NCBI RefSeq assembly: GCF_964340395.1
Contig: NC_135560.1
Coordinates: 1,545,501 to 1,609,500, forward strand
Length of the DNA stretch: 64,000 bases
Direction: 5' to 3'
Source of the DNA: Glandiceps talaboti
Taxonomy: Eukaryota > Hemichordata > Enteropneusta > Spengelidae
Shown here: positions 51,008 to 63,200 of the stretch, piece after piece
How the letters are laid out: each line of letters opens with the position of its first letter
Position numbering within the stretch: the stretch's first letter is position 1
Program-made: the position numbers and the translations under genes
Notes under the pieces: generated by a model
What the model was told of the DNA's origin: nothing
Databases searched by the model: none
What the model saw: the letters and a program-made list of their open reading frames with translations, nothing else

Positions 51008-51008
51008 C
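50878..51008 (-). repeat. 23-bp minisatellite carrying the NOL6 5' splice site
   Basis: Six 23-bp units (cttaaatatcac, cgtgcacccac on plus) start exactly at the donor of the 51008-51097 exon. On minus each unit repeats AAG|GTGGGTGCAC then rgtgatattt, so the exon/intron boundary sequence itself is duplicated in tandem, giving about six equivalent-looking donors. Confidence 0.9.
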
Positions 51009-51097
51009 TTGAAATCAAAACTTTTCCTCAAATCAGACATATTATGTTCCAGTAACAACAACGATTTTGAAGCGAGTTCTCTGATGCGTTGTAAAAT
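51008..51097 (-). CDS. NOL6: NOL6 internal exon (90 bp)
   Basis: Acceptor gggtttttttcag precedes 51097 and donor AAG|gtgggt follows 51008. Thirty codons, phase 0: ILQRIRELASKSLLLLEHNM then SDLRKSFDFK. It matches the NOL6 segment LQ.L..LA..SL..LE that lies between the TP.....S.WT.. block and FRPPL..YDV. It joins in frame to 56370-56494 and to 46645-46845. Confidence 0.88.
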
Positions 51098-51251
51098 CTG
51101 AAAAAAACCCACAAAAAAACATGGAAAAATATCATATTTAAATAAAATTGATTTGAATATGTTTACTATGCAACTCAATGTAGATTTCTTAGCATGGTAT
51201 CCTACACAATGGTATAGGAGGGGGAGGGGTGTATGGGAGTGGGGTGGGGAT

Positions 51252-54200
51252 AATGATAATGACTTCCACTCCAATCCCTAATGACTTCCACTCTGATCAT
51301 TAATGACTTCCACTCTGATCCCTAATGACTTCAATTCAGATCCCTGATAATGACTTCTACTCTGATCCCTAATGACTTCAATTCAGATCCCTAATAATGA
51401 CTTCTACTCTGATCCCTAATGATGACTTCTACTCTGATCCCTAATAATGACTTCAACTCAGATCCCTGATAATGACTTCTACTCAGATCCCTGATAATGA
51501 CTTCAACTCAGATCCCTTATAATGACTTCTACTCTGATCCCTGATAATGACTTCCACTCTGATCCCTAATGACTTTCACTCAGATACCTAATGATGACTT
51601 CCACTATGATCCCTAATAATGACTTCTACTCTGATCCCTAATAATGACTTCCACTCTGATCCCTAATAATGACTTCAACTCAGATCCCTGATAATGACTT
51701 CCACTTTGATCCCTAATGACTTCAATTCAGATCCCTGATAATGACTTCCACTCCAATCCCTAATAATGACTTCTACTCTGATCCCTAATAATGACTTCCA
51801 CTTTGATCCCTGATAATGACTTCCACTCTGATCCCTAATAATGACTTCCACTCTGATCCCTAATAATGACTTCCACTCCAATCCCTAATAATGACTTCCA
51901 CTCTGATCCCTGATAATGACTTCTACTCCAATCCCTAATAATGACTTCCACTCTGATCCCTAATAATGACTTCCACTCTGATCCCTAATGACTTCAATTC
52001 AGATCCCTGATAATGACTTCCACTCCAATCCCTAATAATGACTTCCACTCCAATCCCTAATAATGACTTCTACTCTGATCCCTAACAATGACTTCCACTT
52101 TGATCCCTGATAATGACTTCCACTCTGATCCCTAATAATGACTTCCACTCTGATCCCTAATAATGACTTCCACTCCAATCCCTAATAATGACTTCCACTC
52201 TGATCCCTGATAATGACTTCTACTCCAATCCCTAATAATGACTTCCACTCTGATCCCTAATAATGACTTCCACTCTGATCCCTAATGACTTCAATTCAGA
52301 TCCCTGATAATGACTTCCACTCTGATCCCTAATAATGACTTCTACTCCAATCCCTAATAATGACTTCTACTCCAATCCCTAATAATGACTTCCACTCTGA
52401 TCCCTAATAATGACTTCTACTCCAATCCCTAATAATGACTTCCACTCTGATCCCTAATAACAACTTCTACTCTGATCCCTAATAATGACTTCCACTTTGA
52501 TCCCTGATAATGACTTCCACTCTGATCCCTAATAATGACTTCCACTCTGATCCCTAATAATGACTTCCACTTTGATCCCTGATAATGACGTCCACTTTGA
52601 TCCCTGATAATGACTTCTACTCTGATCCCTAATAATGACTTCTACTCTGATCCCTAATAATGACTTCCACTTTGATCCCTGATAATGACTTCCACTCTGA
52701 TCCCTAATAATGACTTCCACTTCGATCCCTAATAATGACTTCCACTCCAATCCCTAATAATGACTTCTACTTTGATCCCTGATAATGACTTCCACTTTGA
52801 TCCCTAATGACTTCCACTCTGATCCCTGATGACTTCCATTCTGATCCCTAATGACTTCAATTCAGATCCCTGATAATGACTTCCACTCCAATTCCTAATG
52901 ACTTCAATTCAGATCCCTGATAATGACTTCCACTCTGATCCCTAATGACTTCAATTCTGATCCCTAATAATGACTTCTACTCTGATCCCTAATGATGACT
53001 TCTACTCTGATCCCTAATAATGACTTCCACTTTGATCCCTGATAATGACTTCCACTCCAATCCCTAATAATGACTTCTACTCTGATCCCTGATAATGACT
53101 TCCACTCTGATCCCTAATGACTTCAATTCTGATCCCTAATAATGACTTCTACTCTGATCCCTAATGATGACTTCTACTCTGATCCCTAATAATGACTTCC
53201 ACTTTGATCCCTGATAATGACTTCCACTCCAATCCCTAATGATGACTTCTACTCTGATCCCTAATAATGACTTCCACTTTGATCCCTGATAATGACTTCC
53301 ACTCTGATCCCTAATAATGACTTCTACTCTGATCCCTAATAATGACTTCCACTTTGATCCCTGATAATGACTTCCACTCTGATCCCTAATAATGACTTCC
53401 ACTCTGATCCCTAATAATGACTTCCACTCCAATCCCTAATAATGACTTCCACTCTGATCCCTGATAATGACTTCTACTCCAATCCCTAATAATGACTTCC
53501 ACTCTGATCCCTAATAATGACTTCCACTCCAATCCCTAATAATGACTTCCACTCTGATCCCTAATAATGACTTCTAAGCTGATCCCTAATAATGACTTCC
53601 ACTTTGATCCCTGATAATGACTTCCACTCTGATCCCTAATAATGACTTCCACTCTGATCCCTAATAATGACTTCCACTCTGATCCCTAATAATGACTTCT
53701 AAGCTGATCCCTAATAATGACTTCCACTTTGATCCCTGATAATGACTTCCACTCTGATCCCTAATAATGACTTCCACTCTGATCCCTAATAATGACTTCC
53801 ACTTTGATCCCTGATAATGACTTCCACTCTGATCCCTAATAATGACTTCCACTCTGATCCCTAATAATGACTTCCACTTTGATCCCTGATAATGACTTCC
53901 ACTCTGATCCCTAATAATGACTTCTACTCTTATCCCTAATAATGACTTCCACTCTGATCCCTAATAATGACTTCTACTCTGATCCCTAATAATGACTTCC
54001 ACTTTGATCCCTGATAATGACTTCCACTCTGATCCCTAATAATGACTTCAATTCAGATCCCTGATAATGACTTCCACTCTGATCCCTAATGACTTCAATT
54101 CTGATCCCTAATAATGACTTCTACTCTGATCCCTAATAATGACTTCTACTTTGATCCCTGATAATGACTTCCACTCTGATCCCTAATAATGACTTCCACT

Positions 54201-56026
54201 TTGATCCCTGATAATGACTTCCACTCTGATCCCTAATGACTTCAATTCTGATCCCTAATAATGACTTCTACTCTGATCCCTAATAATGACTTCCACTTTG
54301 ATCCCTGATAATGACTTCCACTCTGATCCCTAATAATGACTTCCACTCTGATACCTAATAATGACTTCCACTTTGATCCCTGATAATGACTTCCACTCTG
54401 ATCCCTAATAATGACTTCCACTCTGATCCCTAATAATGACTTCCACTTTGATCCCTGATAATGACTTCCACTCTGATCCCTAATAATGACTTCTACTCTT
54501 ATCCCTAATACTGACTTCCACTCTGATCCCTAATAATGACTTCTACTCTGATCCCTAATAATGACTTCCACTTTGATCCCTGATAATGACTTCCACTCTG
54601 ATCCCTAATGACTTCAATTCTGATCCCTAATAATGACTTCTACTCTGATCCCTAATAATGACTTCTACTTTGATCCCTGATAATGACTTCCACTCTGATC
54701 CCTAATAATGACTTCCACTTTGATCCCTGATAATGACTTCCACTCTGATCCCTAATGACTTCAATTCTGATCCCTAATAATGACTTCTACTCTGATCCCT
54801 AATAATGACTTCCACTTTGATCCCTGATAATGACTTCCACTCTGATCCCTAATAATGACTTCCACTTTGATCCCTAATAATGACTTCTACTCTGATCCCT
54901 AATAATGACTTCCACTCTGATCCCTAATAATGACTTCTACTCTGATCCCTAATAATGACTTCTACTCTGATCCCTAATAATGACTTCCACTTTGATCCCT
55001 AATAATGACTTCCACTTTGATCCCTAATAATGACTTCCACTTTGATCCCTGATAATGACTTCCATTCTGATCCCTAATAATGACTTCCACTCTGATCCCT
55101 AATAATGACTTCCACTCCAATCCCTAATAATGACTTCTACTCTGATCCCTAATAATGACTTCCACTCTGATCCCTAATAATGACTTCCACTTTGATCCCT
55201 AATAATGACTTCCACTTTGATCCCTAATAATGACTTCCACTTTGATCCCTGATAATGACTTCCATTCTGATCCCTAATAATGACTTCAACTCTGATCCCT
55301 AATAATGACTTCCACTTTGATCCCTAATAATGACTTCCACTCTGATCCCTAATAATGACTTCTACTCTGATCCCTAATAATGACTTCTACTCTGATCCCT
55401 AATAATGACTTCCACTCTGATCCCTGATAATGACTTCCATTCTGATCTCTAATAATGACTTCTACTCTGATCCCTAATGATGACTTCCACTCTGATCCCT
55501 AATAATGACTTCCACTCTGATCCCTAATAATGACTTCCACTCTGATCCCTAATAATGACTTCCACTCCAATCCCTAATAATGACTTCCACTCTGATCCCT
55601 GATGACTTCCACTCTGATCCCTAATAATGACTTCCACTCTGATCCCTGATAATGACTTCCACTCTGATCCCTAATAATGACTTCCACTCTGATCCCTAAT
55701 GACTTCCACTCTGATCCCTAATAATGACTTCCACTCTGATCCCTAATAATGACTTCCACTCTGATCCCTAATGATGACTTCTACTCTGATCCCTAATAAT
55801 GACTTCCACTCTGATCCCTAATAATGACTTCCACTCTGATCCCTAATGATGACTTCTACTCTGATCCCTAATAATGACTTCCACTCTGATCCCTAATGAC
55901 TTCCACTCTGATCCCTAATAATGACTTCCACTCTGATCCCTAATAATGACTTCCACTCTGATCCCTAATAATGACTTCCACTCTGATCCCTAATAATGAC
56001 TTCCACTCCAATCCCTAATAATGACA
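51252..56026. repeat. 25-bp minisatellite, about 190 copies (NOL6 intron)
   Basis: Units of 25 bp (gatccctaataatgacttcc plus actct) with 22-bp and 28-bp length variants (ctaatgactt; ctaatgatgactt). Substitutions are actct/actcc/actttg, ctaat/ctgat and ttcca/ttcta/ttcaa. The right-hand third (from about 55480) is the most uniform. It fills nearly all of the 51098-56369 intron. Confidence 0.97.
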
Positions 56027-56369
56027 TCACCTGCAGGTATCGACTCATCACTTGAAGACATTGATTCAACACTTGCAGGTATCGACTCATCACTTGAGGC
56101 ATTGCCTATACACTTGATTTTTTGCCATAATTATTCACCCCCTCCCCCCGCCCCCCAACTGACAGTTAGACAAAGCCTGTCAACAGGTGAAATGTTGCTC
56201 GTAAGTAATAAGAACCTTGCCTTGGTCATGATACAAGAACTTATTTATATTACTATGCTTTACTGATCTGATGAATATATTTAAGGATACGAGCAATTTT
56301 AATTTATGTATGGATCTGGAAATTAAAGTGAATCTATACTTCTAGCACATTCTGATGCTTTCAACTCAC
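56027..56369. other. NOL6 intron, donor-proximal part
   Basis: Single-copy apart from a 50-bp-spaced duplication (gcaggtatcgactcatcact at about 56034 and 56084) and a C-rich tract near 56139-56157. Confidence 0.6.
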
Positions 56370-56494
56370 CAGTTTTGAAGGATGTGGGTTGGTCCAAGGA
56401 GAAGTTAATTTGTATATTGGTGTGCTGATAAACATGGCAGGCAGTTGACTGCGATTCCCATCAAATCTTTCTTGGATCTCTTTCAAACTTTCAC
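56370..56494 (-). CDS. NOL6: NOL6 internal exon (125 bp), most upstream one visible
   Basis: Donor CTG|gtgagt follows 56370, phase 0. The best acceptor is tgctatgctttgaag before 56494, giving two leading bases and 41 codons: ESLKEIQERFDGNRSQLPAM, FISTPIYKLTSPWT, NPHPSKL. This matches the NOL6 stretch before LQ.L..LA (F...R..LP.....TP.....S.WT...PS). The acceptor choice is less certain than the donor. Earlier exons, which should include the FDW..NPLIVN region, are not in the window. Confidence 0.82.
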
Positions 56495-56686
56495 CTTCAA
56501 AGCATAGCAGAAAACTCATTAAACATGCCAAGATGAAAATAACACATCTGGTTTCAATAAGTCTATAAAATATAGAGCTAGAATTCACTGGTTAGTTCAC
56601 AAACCACTGTCCACTCATAACATGAAATCAAGTTCAATGATCCAACATCGCCGTAAACCACCATCCAAGATGTGCCATCAAAGGAA

Positions 56687-57512
56687 CAAGTCATTGAGAA
56701 TGACATAGGCCCCGCTATGATTGGGTTTTAAGGAACTGGCAGTTTATGTTGTCATTTTCTTGATATCACTACTCTGATCACGCAACAACACTTGTGAACC
56801 TAAATCAAACAGACTTAGATATGTTGTGTCTGCTCGTTGGACATGGAACATGCCTACTCATGTTGTGTCTCCTCATTGGACATGGGACATGCCTACTGTT
56901 CAAGATGACGTGATGGAATAAATAATAATTCAACAATAAAGAATGGGTCGGGTATGGGGGGGGGGGGGACCTGTTCAAGCATGTCTGAGTTATGGCTTTA
57001 GACATGAAAACTGCACAAACAAAATGGCTGCCAGGCAGCCATATTGGATCGTATCACGACAAAAATGGATATGCACATGTGTGTCATAGAACACTGTCCT
57101 AATACCATGGCAACTTTGAATGAGATCTGTTCAAGCGTGTCAGAGTTAATTATGGCTTTGGACATGGAAAATTCGCACACAAAATGGCTGCCAGGCAGCC
57201 ATATTGGATCGTATCGTGACAACAATGAATATGCACATGTATGTCATAGAACACTGTCCTAATACCAACTTTGAATGAGATCTGTTCAAGCATGTCTGAG
57301 TTATGGCTTTAGACAGGGAAAATTTGCAAACAAAATGGCTGCTAGGCGGCCATATTGGATCGTATAATGAAACAAATTTACATGCATATGTATGTCATTG
57401 TATGTTGCCCCTGTACCAAGTTTGAAAAAAATCGGTCGAGGCATCTCCAAGAAACGGCTGCGGACGGACGGACGCACGCACGCACGGACAGACGGAACCC
57501 AATCCATAAGTC
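56687..57512 (+). mobile_element. Pearl/Helitron-like element, copy C
   Basis: It starts caagtcattgagaatgacat exactly like copy B and has two to three ~150-bp core units, the ccaagtttgaaaaaaatcgg end block and a GGAC/CGCA microsatellite (about 57462-57490). It stops at ccataagtc, just before where the 3' hairpin of copy B would be. Confidence 0.8.
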
Positions 57513-57959
57513 ATCTGTCAAAAATTTTGTAGCAAAGGCATATCTAGGGTCAGCTTACTATGGGGTAAGGGAATTGTCTAGAGATGGGTTCTGAAAAGGA
57601 ATGACGTCTGTACAACCAAGTACTATAAAGACAGCTACTCGTACTTTATTGACATCTAACAAAAAACCTACAGATCACACAGAAATGAGGGTTTTCCTAC
57701 ATTCCATACATATTGGCTCGAATTTGATAGTGACCTTCATTTGATCGGTCAATTAGGACAAATATAGGATTGTTTTAGTAGAGATTGTTTAGACTTGAGA
57801 TTAACTAATTTGACGTAACTTGATTGGTTATGTAAATTGCAGTCAGGATCATACATTTGACTCAAGCTCAGTGTATATTTCATTCCCGATACTTATTTTA
57901 ATACTAAAGTTTGTAACTAGGACTAAAGTCGAGATGTATAATTATGTAAAAAACGAAAA
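57513..57959. other. Spacer before the LINE
   Basis: No gene or repeat that I recognise. It is expected to be NOL6 intron sequence if the upstream exons lie to the right. Confidence 0.4.
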
Positions 57960-60900
57960 TAGAGGGGGGGCGCTGTTCTGTGGCTGACCCTAGGCTCGAC
58001 AACGTGTCTCTGTTCTGTCGTTTTTGCTGCAGTTTAATGACCTTATTCATCGGTGTTATTTTATCTAGACCTCAGTGAGTATGGATGGAAAATGCTTTTT
58101 ATCCGTTATTGTGATTTGCCTTGTTTTTGACCGTGTTTCAAGCGTTTTTTCTACCAACGAACACGGACTCTCCAGCGATGCCATTGTTCTGAGATACAGC
58201 CGCGAATTCCTACTAACATTCCAACATACCAGGTTCAACTCCGATCTCAACATTGATTTCGACACTTCAGAATATGATTTCAATAGTGTGTCATGCCATA
58301 AGAAAAGCAAAAAGAAACGAGGTTCAAGAGGAGGTCTGAAAGCAAGGCTTAAAAGACGTGGTTCTAAATATCCACTCCCTACCATCACCTTGTCCAATGT
58401 GAGATCACTCCAAAACAAGTTGGATGAACTAACTGCCCTTGTTAGATATGACGGAGATTTCCGACGCAGTAACCTCTAGTGTTTCTCTGAAACCTAGCTT
58501 ACAGAAGATATCGACAACATAGCCTTGCCTGGTTATACACTGATACGAGCGGACAGGGACTGTAAAAAAGCTGAAAAACACTGCGGAGGTGGATTGTGTG
58601 TTTTTGTCAGCAACAGGTGGGCGACTCAATTTAACATTCATGAGCAAGTCTGCACCCATGACTACGAACTATTAACTGTATCGTTTCGACCATTTTACTT
58701 GCCACGGGAGTTCTCAAAAGTAACAATCATGATGGCTTATGTACCAGGTCCTAACTTCAAGACAGCCGCTGAAAAAATATCTGATGCGTACAATGAAGTA
58801 GTCAAAGAATCCCCTGATAACCCTGTCTTTATCGCTGGTGACTTCAACCAGTGTGACCTTACTCCTTGTCTACCTAACCTTCAACAATACGTCACCGTAC
58901 CTACACGTCTTGATAGAACTATTGATTTATGTTACGGAAACATCCCAAATGCGTATAGATCGATTGGGAGACCACCTCTTGGGCGCTCAGATCACAATGT
59001 AGTGCACCTTCTTCCGAAATATAGGCAAAAGTTAAAAACTGAAAAACAACAAATTAAAACTATTCAGATTTGGTCGCCGGAATGTACCGAAGAACTAAAA
59101 AACTGTTTCGAAATAACTGACTGGGATATGTTTAAGGAAAAGTGTTCCAATCCACAAGAACTAGTTGATACCATATCCTGCTACATTGAGTTCTGTGAAG
59201 GCATTGTTGTTAAGAATAAATCAGTGCGTATATTCCTGAATAATAAACCCTGGATTACAAAGGAGTTGAAGATGACTTTGAACGAAAAACGAGTAGCATT
59301 TTTGCATAACAATAAGGAAGAGTATAGAGAAAAGGAGAAAGAGTTTAGAAGACAAGCCATAATTGCAAAACACAAATACAAATCAAAGGTCGAAGACAAG
59401 TTGAAAACTGGTAATGCTAAAGCTGCTTGGGATGGATTGAAAACTATGATGGGGAAACAACAAAGTAAACAGCAAACTCCATTCAACACAGATCTATCTG
59501 TCCTTTCAAACGATTTGAATAACTTTTACGCTCGTTTTGATACAATGGACTTTAGCAAGAAATGTTTAGAATTATGTCAGAATATCCAACCTGATCCCAT
59601 TCATATTTCTGAAGGTGATGTTGAATCAAGTTTTTTAAAGTTAACTGGGAACAAAGCGGCTGGCCCTGATAGAATCACAACTAGGGTTCTGAAAACCTGT
59701 GCTAGACAACTCAGTCCTGTATTCACCTACATTTTTCAAATACTTCTAAATTGTCATGTTGTTCCGCGCTCATGGAAGACATCCACAATCATTCCAGTTC
59801 CAAAGAAGCCCAACCCTAAACAGTTAAATGACTACCGGCCAATTGCATTGACATCAATTTTGTGCAAGTGCATGGAAGGTATAGTTAGGAAGTTTCTGCT
59901 CAGTGATGTAGTTGACAAGTTAGATCCCTTCCAGTTTGCATATAAAGCACACAGGGGGGTTGAGGATGCATCTATCACACTTTTTAATTTAATTGTACAA
60001 CATTTAGAACGTAAGAATGTGTACGTACGGATTCTGTTCATAGACTTCTCCAGCGCATTCAATACTATACAGCCATACATTCTATTAAAACAGTTGATTA
60101 AGTTAAATGTTAATTCTAACTTAGTTCTCTGGATCCATGACTTTCTTAAAGACAGACCTCAGAGGGTTTTTTTCAATGGTTATATGTCTGATGAAATTGT
60201 ACTGAATACTGGTGCTCCCCAAGGTTGCGTGTTGTCACCAACATTATTTTCAATTTATACTGATCACATGAGATGTAATTCTGCAATAAGTTGTCTGTTT
60301 AAATTTGCCGATGACATGGCACTTGTTGGTCTGTTACTTGATGAAGACTCTTTAGCTGAATACTTTTGTGACATTGGAATTTTAAAGAATTGGTGTAAAG
60401 ACAGCTTTTTAGAAATGAATGTTTCAAAAACAAAAGAATTAGTTGTAGCACATAAAGTAACTGACCAATTCACACCTGTATCAATGAATGGAGACTCTGT
60501 TGAAGTTGTCACTAGTTTCAAATACCTTGGGTCAATTCTCGATGGCAAGCTCTCCTTTGCCGAAAACACAGACTATATTGCGAAAAAAGCTCAACAGAGA
60601 CTATATCTCCTTAGGAAATTAAAGTCATTCGATGTCAGTCAGAACGTGCTGCAATTAGTGTATAGATCTATTATTGAAAGTGTTTTGACTTTCAATATAA
60701 TCCTTTGGTATGGTAATCTCACGGTTAAAAACAAGAGTAAACTTTGTCGTATTGTAAACACAGCAGAGAAGATCATTGGCTGTCGTCAAACAACACTGGC
60801 ATGTCATTATCATACGGCAGTTAACAGAAAAGCCCAGAAAATAGTCAATGATTATATGCATCCCTTACATAATTCTTTCACTAAGCTCCCATCTGGTCGC

Positions 60901-61141
60901 CGTTACAGAATGCCTCTTGCAAGGAAAAACCTTTTTAAAAAATCGTTCGTTCCAACAGCTGTGTCTATTTTAAACTCACTGTAAAGTCATTTTAAACTCA
61001 CTGTATGTATATGTATATGTATATGTATATATTGTACTTGTGTAAATTGTTTGTAAATTGTGTTTTGAGCCGAAAGACAAATTTCCGCATTCATATACGG
61101 ATAATAAAGTTATTGAATTGAATTGAATTGAATTGAATTGA
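57960..61141 (+). mobile_element. Nearly complete CR1/L2-type LINE
   Basis: The element has a G-rich likely 5' end (aggggggggcgctg, near 57962; boundary uncertain), one long ORF (58081-60984) with AP endonuclease and RT, a short 3' UTR with a TATATG repeat, an AATAAA (61103-61108) and an (ATTGA)n tail at 61112-61141. The pentamer tail and single EN-RT ORF fit the CR1/L2/Rex1 group; the exact clade is not proven. No target-site duplication is obvious. It lies antisense to NOL6. Confidence 0.88.
58081..60984 (+). pseudogene. LINE ORF: AP endonuclease and reverse transcriptase, two internal stops
   Basis: A 967-codon frame from ATG 58081 (in-frame stop at 58066). Residues 75-100 are basic (KKSKKKRGSRGG). 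The endonuclease begins LSNVRSL (104-110), then has the ET.L motif, IAGDFN (near 251-256) and SDHN (near 303). RT motifs in order are NKAAGPD, NDYRPIALTSILCK, LFIDFSSAFNTI, TGAPQGCVLSPTLF and FKFADDMALVG (FADD near 742). The C-terminal part contains WYGN, HYHTAVNRKAQKIVNDY and LPSGRRYRMP. TAG stops occur at 58477-58479 and 58495-58497, the second replacing the tryptophan of the endonuclease ETW motif. All 163-967 downstream codons are open. It is probably a young dead copy. Confidence 0.9.
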
Positions 61142-61566
61142 AATGGTGTATATCTAAAGGTCTCAAAGCTCTACTGGCAACTCACTGATACATACATTTT
61201 TAGATAAAGGGTGATCATATCTCATTTGAGGCTTTACATATATACTGTTAAAGGATTTTTGACATTGCTTCCCCTGCTGTTGCTTCTAGATAGTATTTGT
61301 GGTGTCCATCAATCTTAGTCTATTAAAGGATGTTTTCATATTTTATTTCTTACTACAGATATTTCAGACAGATTATGCACGAGAAATCATTCATCTTTCT
61401 GTTTAGTTACATTTCTTTAATTTTTGTTGGGGACTTTTGTGTGGGAATGAATGCCAACCCTTTACCAAGTGCTTTTATTTTATATTAAAGCTATTTCATT
61501 ATTGGTATGGTGACATGTTATTAACAATTTGACAATTTGGATATTCATGCTAGAGATCTAGATTAA
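61142..61566. other. Spacer between LINE and LINE fragment
   Basis: AT-rich, no gene. The last 60 bp may be a decayed upstream part of the following LINE fragment. Confidence 0.4.
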
Positions 61567-61751
61567 GTTGAAATTGTGAGTATTTTCAAATTCCTGGGTA
61601 TTCAACTTTCACATGGACTGTCTTTGCAAACAAATACTGAACACATTGTAAAGAAAGCACAACAGCATCTTTATTTTCTGAGACTTTTAAAGAAATTTGA
61701 AATGAGTTGTGGTTGTATTTTAGTCAATTTTTACCGCACTGTCATAGAGAG
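61567..61751 (+). pseudogene. LINE RT fragment cut by the DIRS-like element
   Basis: One open frame after a stop reads VEIVSIFKFLGIQLSHG, then VKKAQQHLYFLRLLKKFEMS, then VNFYRTVIES. It aligns with VEVVTSFKYLGSILDGK, KKAQQRLYLLRKLK and VYRSIIES of the nearby LINE (60497-60680) but is clearly a different, diverged copy. It stops exactly where the inverted repeat of the DIRS-like element begins (61752). Confidence 0.85.
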
Positions 61752-62089
61752 TTGAAGTTTCTACCGAAACTAATTTCTGTGAAGAGAAAATACTCACCTT
61801 TATTATACTACTATTGGGTTACCCTTTTGCTTTTAGCCTAACTTCGCAAAATAAAGTCGTGACCCCTGACCCACCTGTGGCTATCCCATGATGCCCCTTT
61901 TCCCTCCAGTACTAAATTTTGTCATATTAACAGACAAAAATACGGAAAAGTACACGAAACAGGAACTGTGGGGTGGTGGGAGGGATTCACATAAAGGTGA
62001 GTATTTTCTCTTCACAGAAATTAGTTTCGGTAGAAACTTCAATTCTGTTCATCGAAAATACTCACCTTTATTATACTACTATTGGGTTA
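61752..62089. repeat. Terminal repeat complex of the DIRS-like element
   Basis: 61752-61803 is the perfect 52-bp reverse complement of 61991-62042. In addition 61786-61821 and 62054-62089 are a perfect 36-bp direct repeat (gaaaatactcacctttat...). The three copies of the shared 18-mer are thus in both orientations. DIRS elements have inverted ends plus an internal complementary region; Ngaro/PAT elements have split direct repeats. The missing 5' end is needed to choose. Confidence 0.85.
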
Positions 62090-62133
62090 GAATTTGTCAG
62101 CCAATTAGGAGGGGGGAGTTCCTGACATCCCAA

Positions 62134-63200
62134 TTATACAATGTGCTGACTGACACAGACTGGACCCAGAGACTGCAATTCAGATGCATCCTGGGCCATA
62201 TCTCTAAGATAGTAGCTTATAAAAGAATTAGGAGAACGCCAAGTAGCAGCTTTGAGTACTTCTGCTACTGGAATTCCTGCATGTACTGCCCAAGAAGTTG
62301 AGATGGCTCTAACTTCATGGGCTGTGACCCGGGATAACCTTAAACTATCATCAGATGCTTCCTGGTATGCCCATCTGACTGTCTGAATAATCCACTTAGA
62401 AATTATGGCTGCCGAACAATCGCTCTTGTTGTCGGGGTCATAAGGGATGAAGAGACGTGATCTCTCTCCTCTGAATGAGTTGGTACGATGCAAATACCAA
62501 CGTATGGCTCGAACTGGACAAAGTAATCTCTCTTGTTTGTCAGAACCTACCAAATTAGAGAGAGGAAGAAGGGTAATGGGGGAAGAAAAGGACCCCAGTA
62601 CCTGGTTCTTTGCTAAGAAAGATGGGTGAGGCCTGAGAATTACTTGTGATTCAGACCAGGTAATTCTCCCCTTGCTCACATCCAAAGCATGGATCTCACT
62701 GCGTCTTCTGCCTGACGCTAAGGCCAAGAGGAAGACTGTTTTGAGTGTCATTGCTCTCAATGAAACTGATTGCAGAGGTTCAAAGGGAGCTTTCTCCAGT
62801 ACCCTCAGGACTAATGCCAGATTCCACTGAGGGACCGAAATAGGTTTAGGAGGACGCTTGATATGGAAATGCCTAATCATGCTAGATAAGACTTTATCTT
62901 GACCAAAGTCTTTTCCTCCTGTACTCTTAATGGTAGATGCAATTGCTGCGCGGTATACCATTATAGTCTTTACAGCAAATTTCTTAACATTGAAGAGATC
63001 TAACAAGAAGTCTGCAAAGTCTCTGGTAGTGATATGGATTGGATCAATCTGCCTTCGCTGACACCAATCACAAAATCGTTCCCATTTGCTGTTGTAAGTG
63101 CTGAGAGTACTTGCCCGCTGCGGTCTTGCGATAACCGCGGCAGAGTCAGTAGAAAATCCTTTCTGAACGAGGGATTTCTCGATAGTTTGAATGCGTGAAG
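62134..63200 (-). CDS. Tyrosine recombinase of the DIRS-like element
   Basis: The catalytic domain of a phage-integrase-fold recombinase that would insert the circular retroelement DNA. The N-terminal SAM-like part has TLSTYNSKWERFCDWCQRR and DFADFLLDLF. The active site shows LASGRRRSEIHAL (first Arg), HEVRAIS (His-x-x-Arg), ATWRSPNSF and ISYYLRD (nucleophile Tyr), so the R-H-R-Y set is complete. The frame ends with TAA at 62134-62136 and stays open upstream past 63987 to the window edge, overlapping the RNase H frame. Overlapping RT/RH and recombinase frames are usual in DIRS elements; the start of translation cannot be set here. The catalytic set is intact, so the gene may be recent. Confidence 0.9.

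Noticed and set aside
61995-62018. Mini-intron look-alike (ggtgagtattttctcttcacag)
   Set aside because: About 22 nt is far too short to be an intron, and the sequence is explained as part of the DIRS-like element's inverted repeat.
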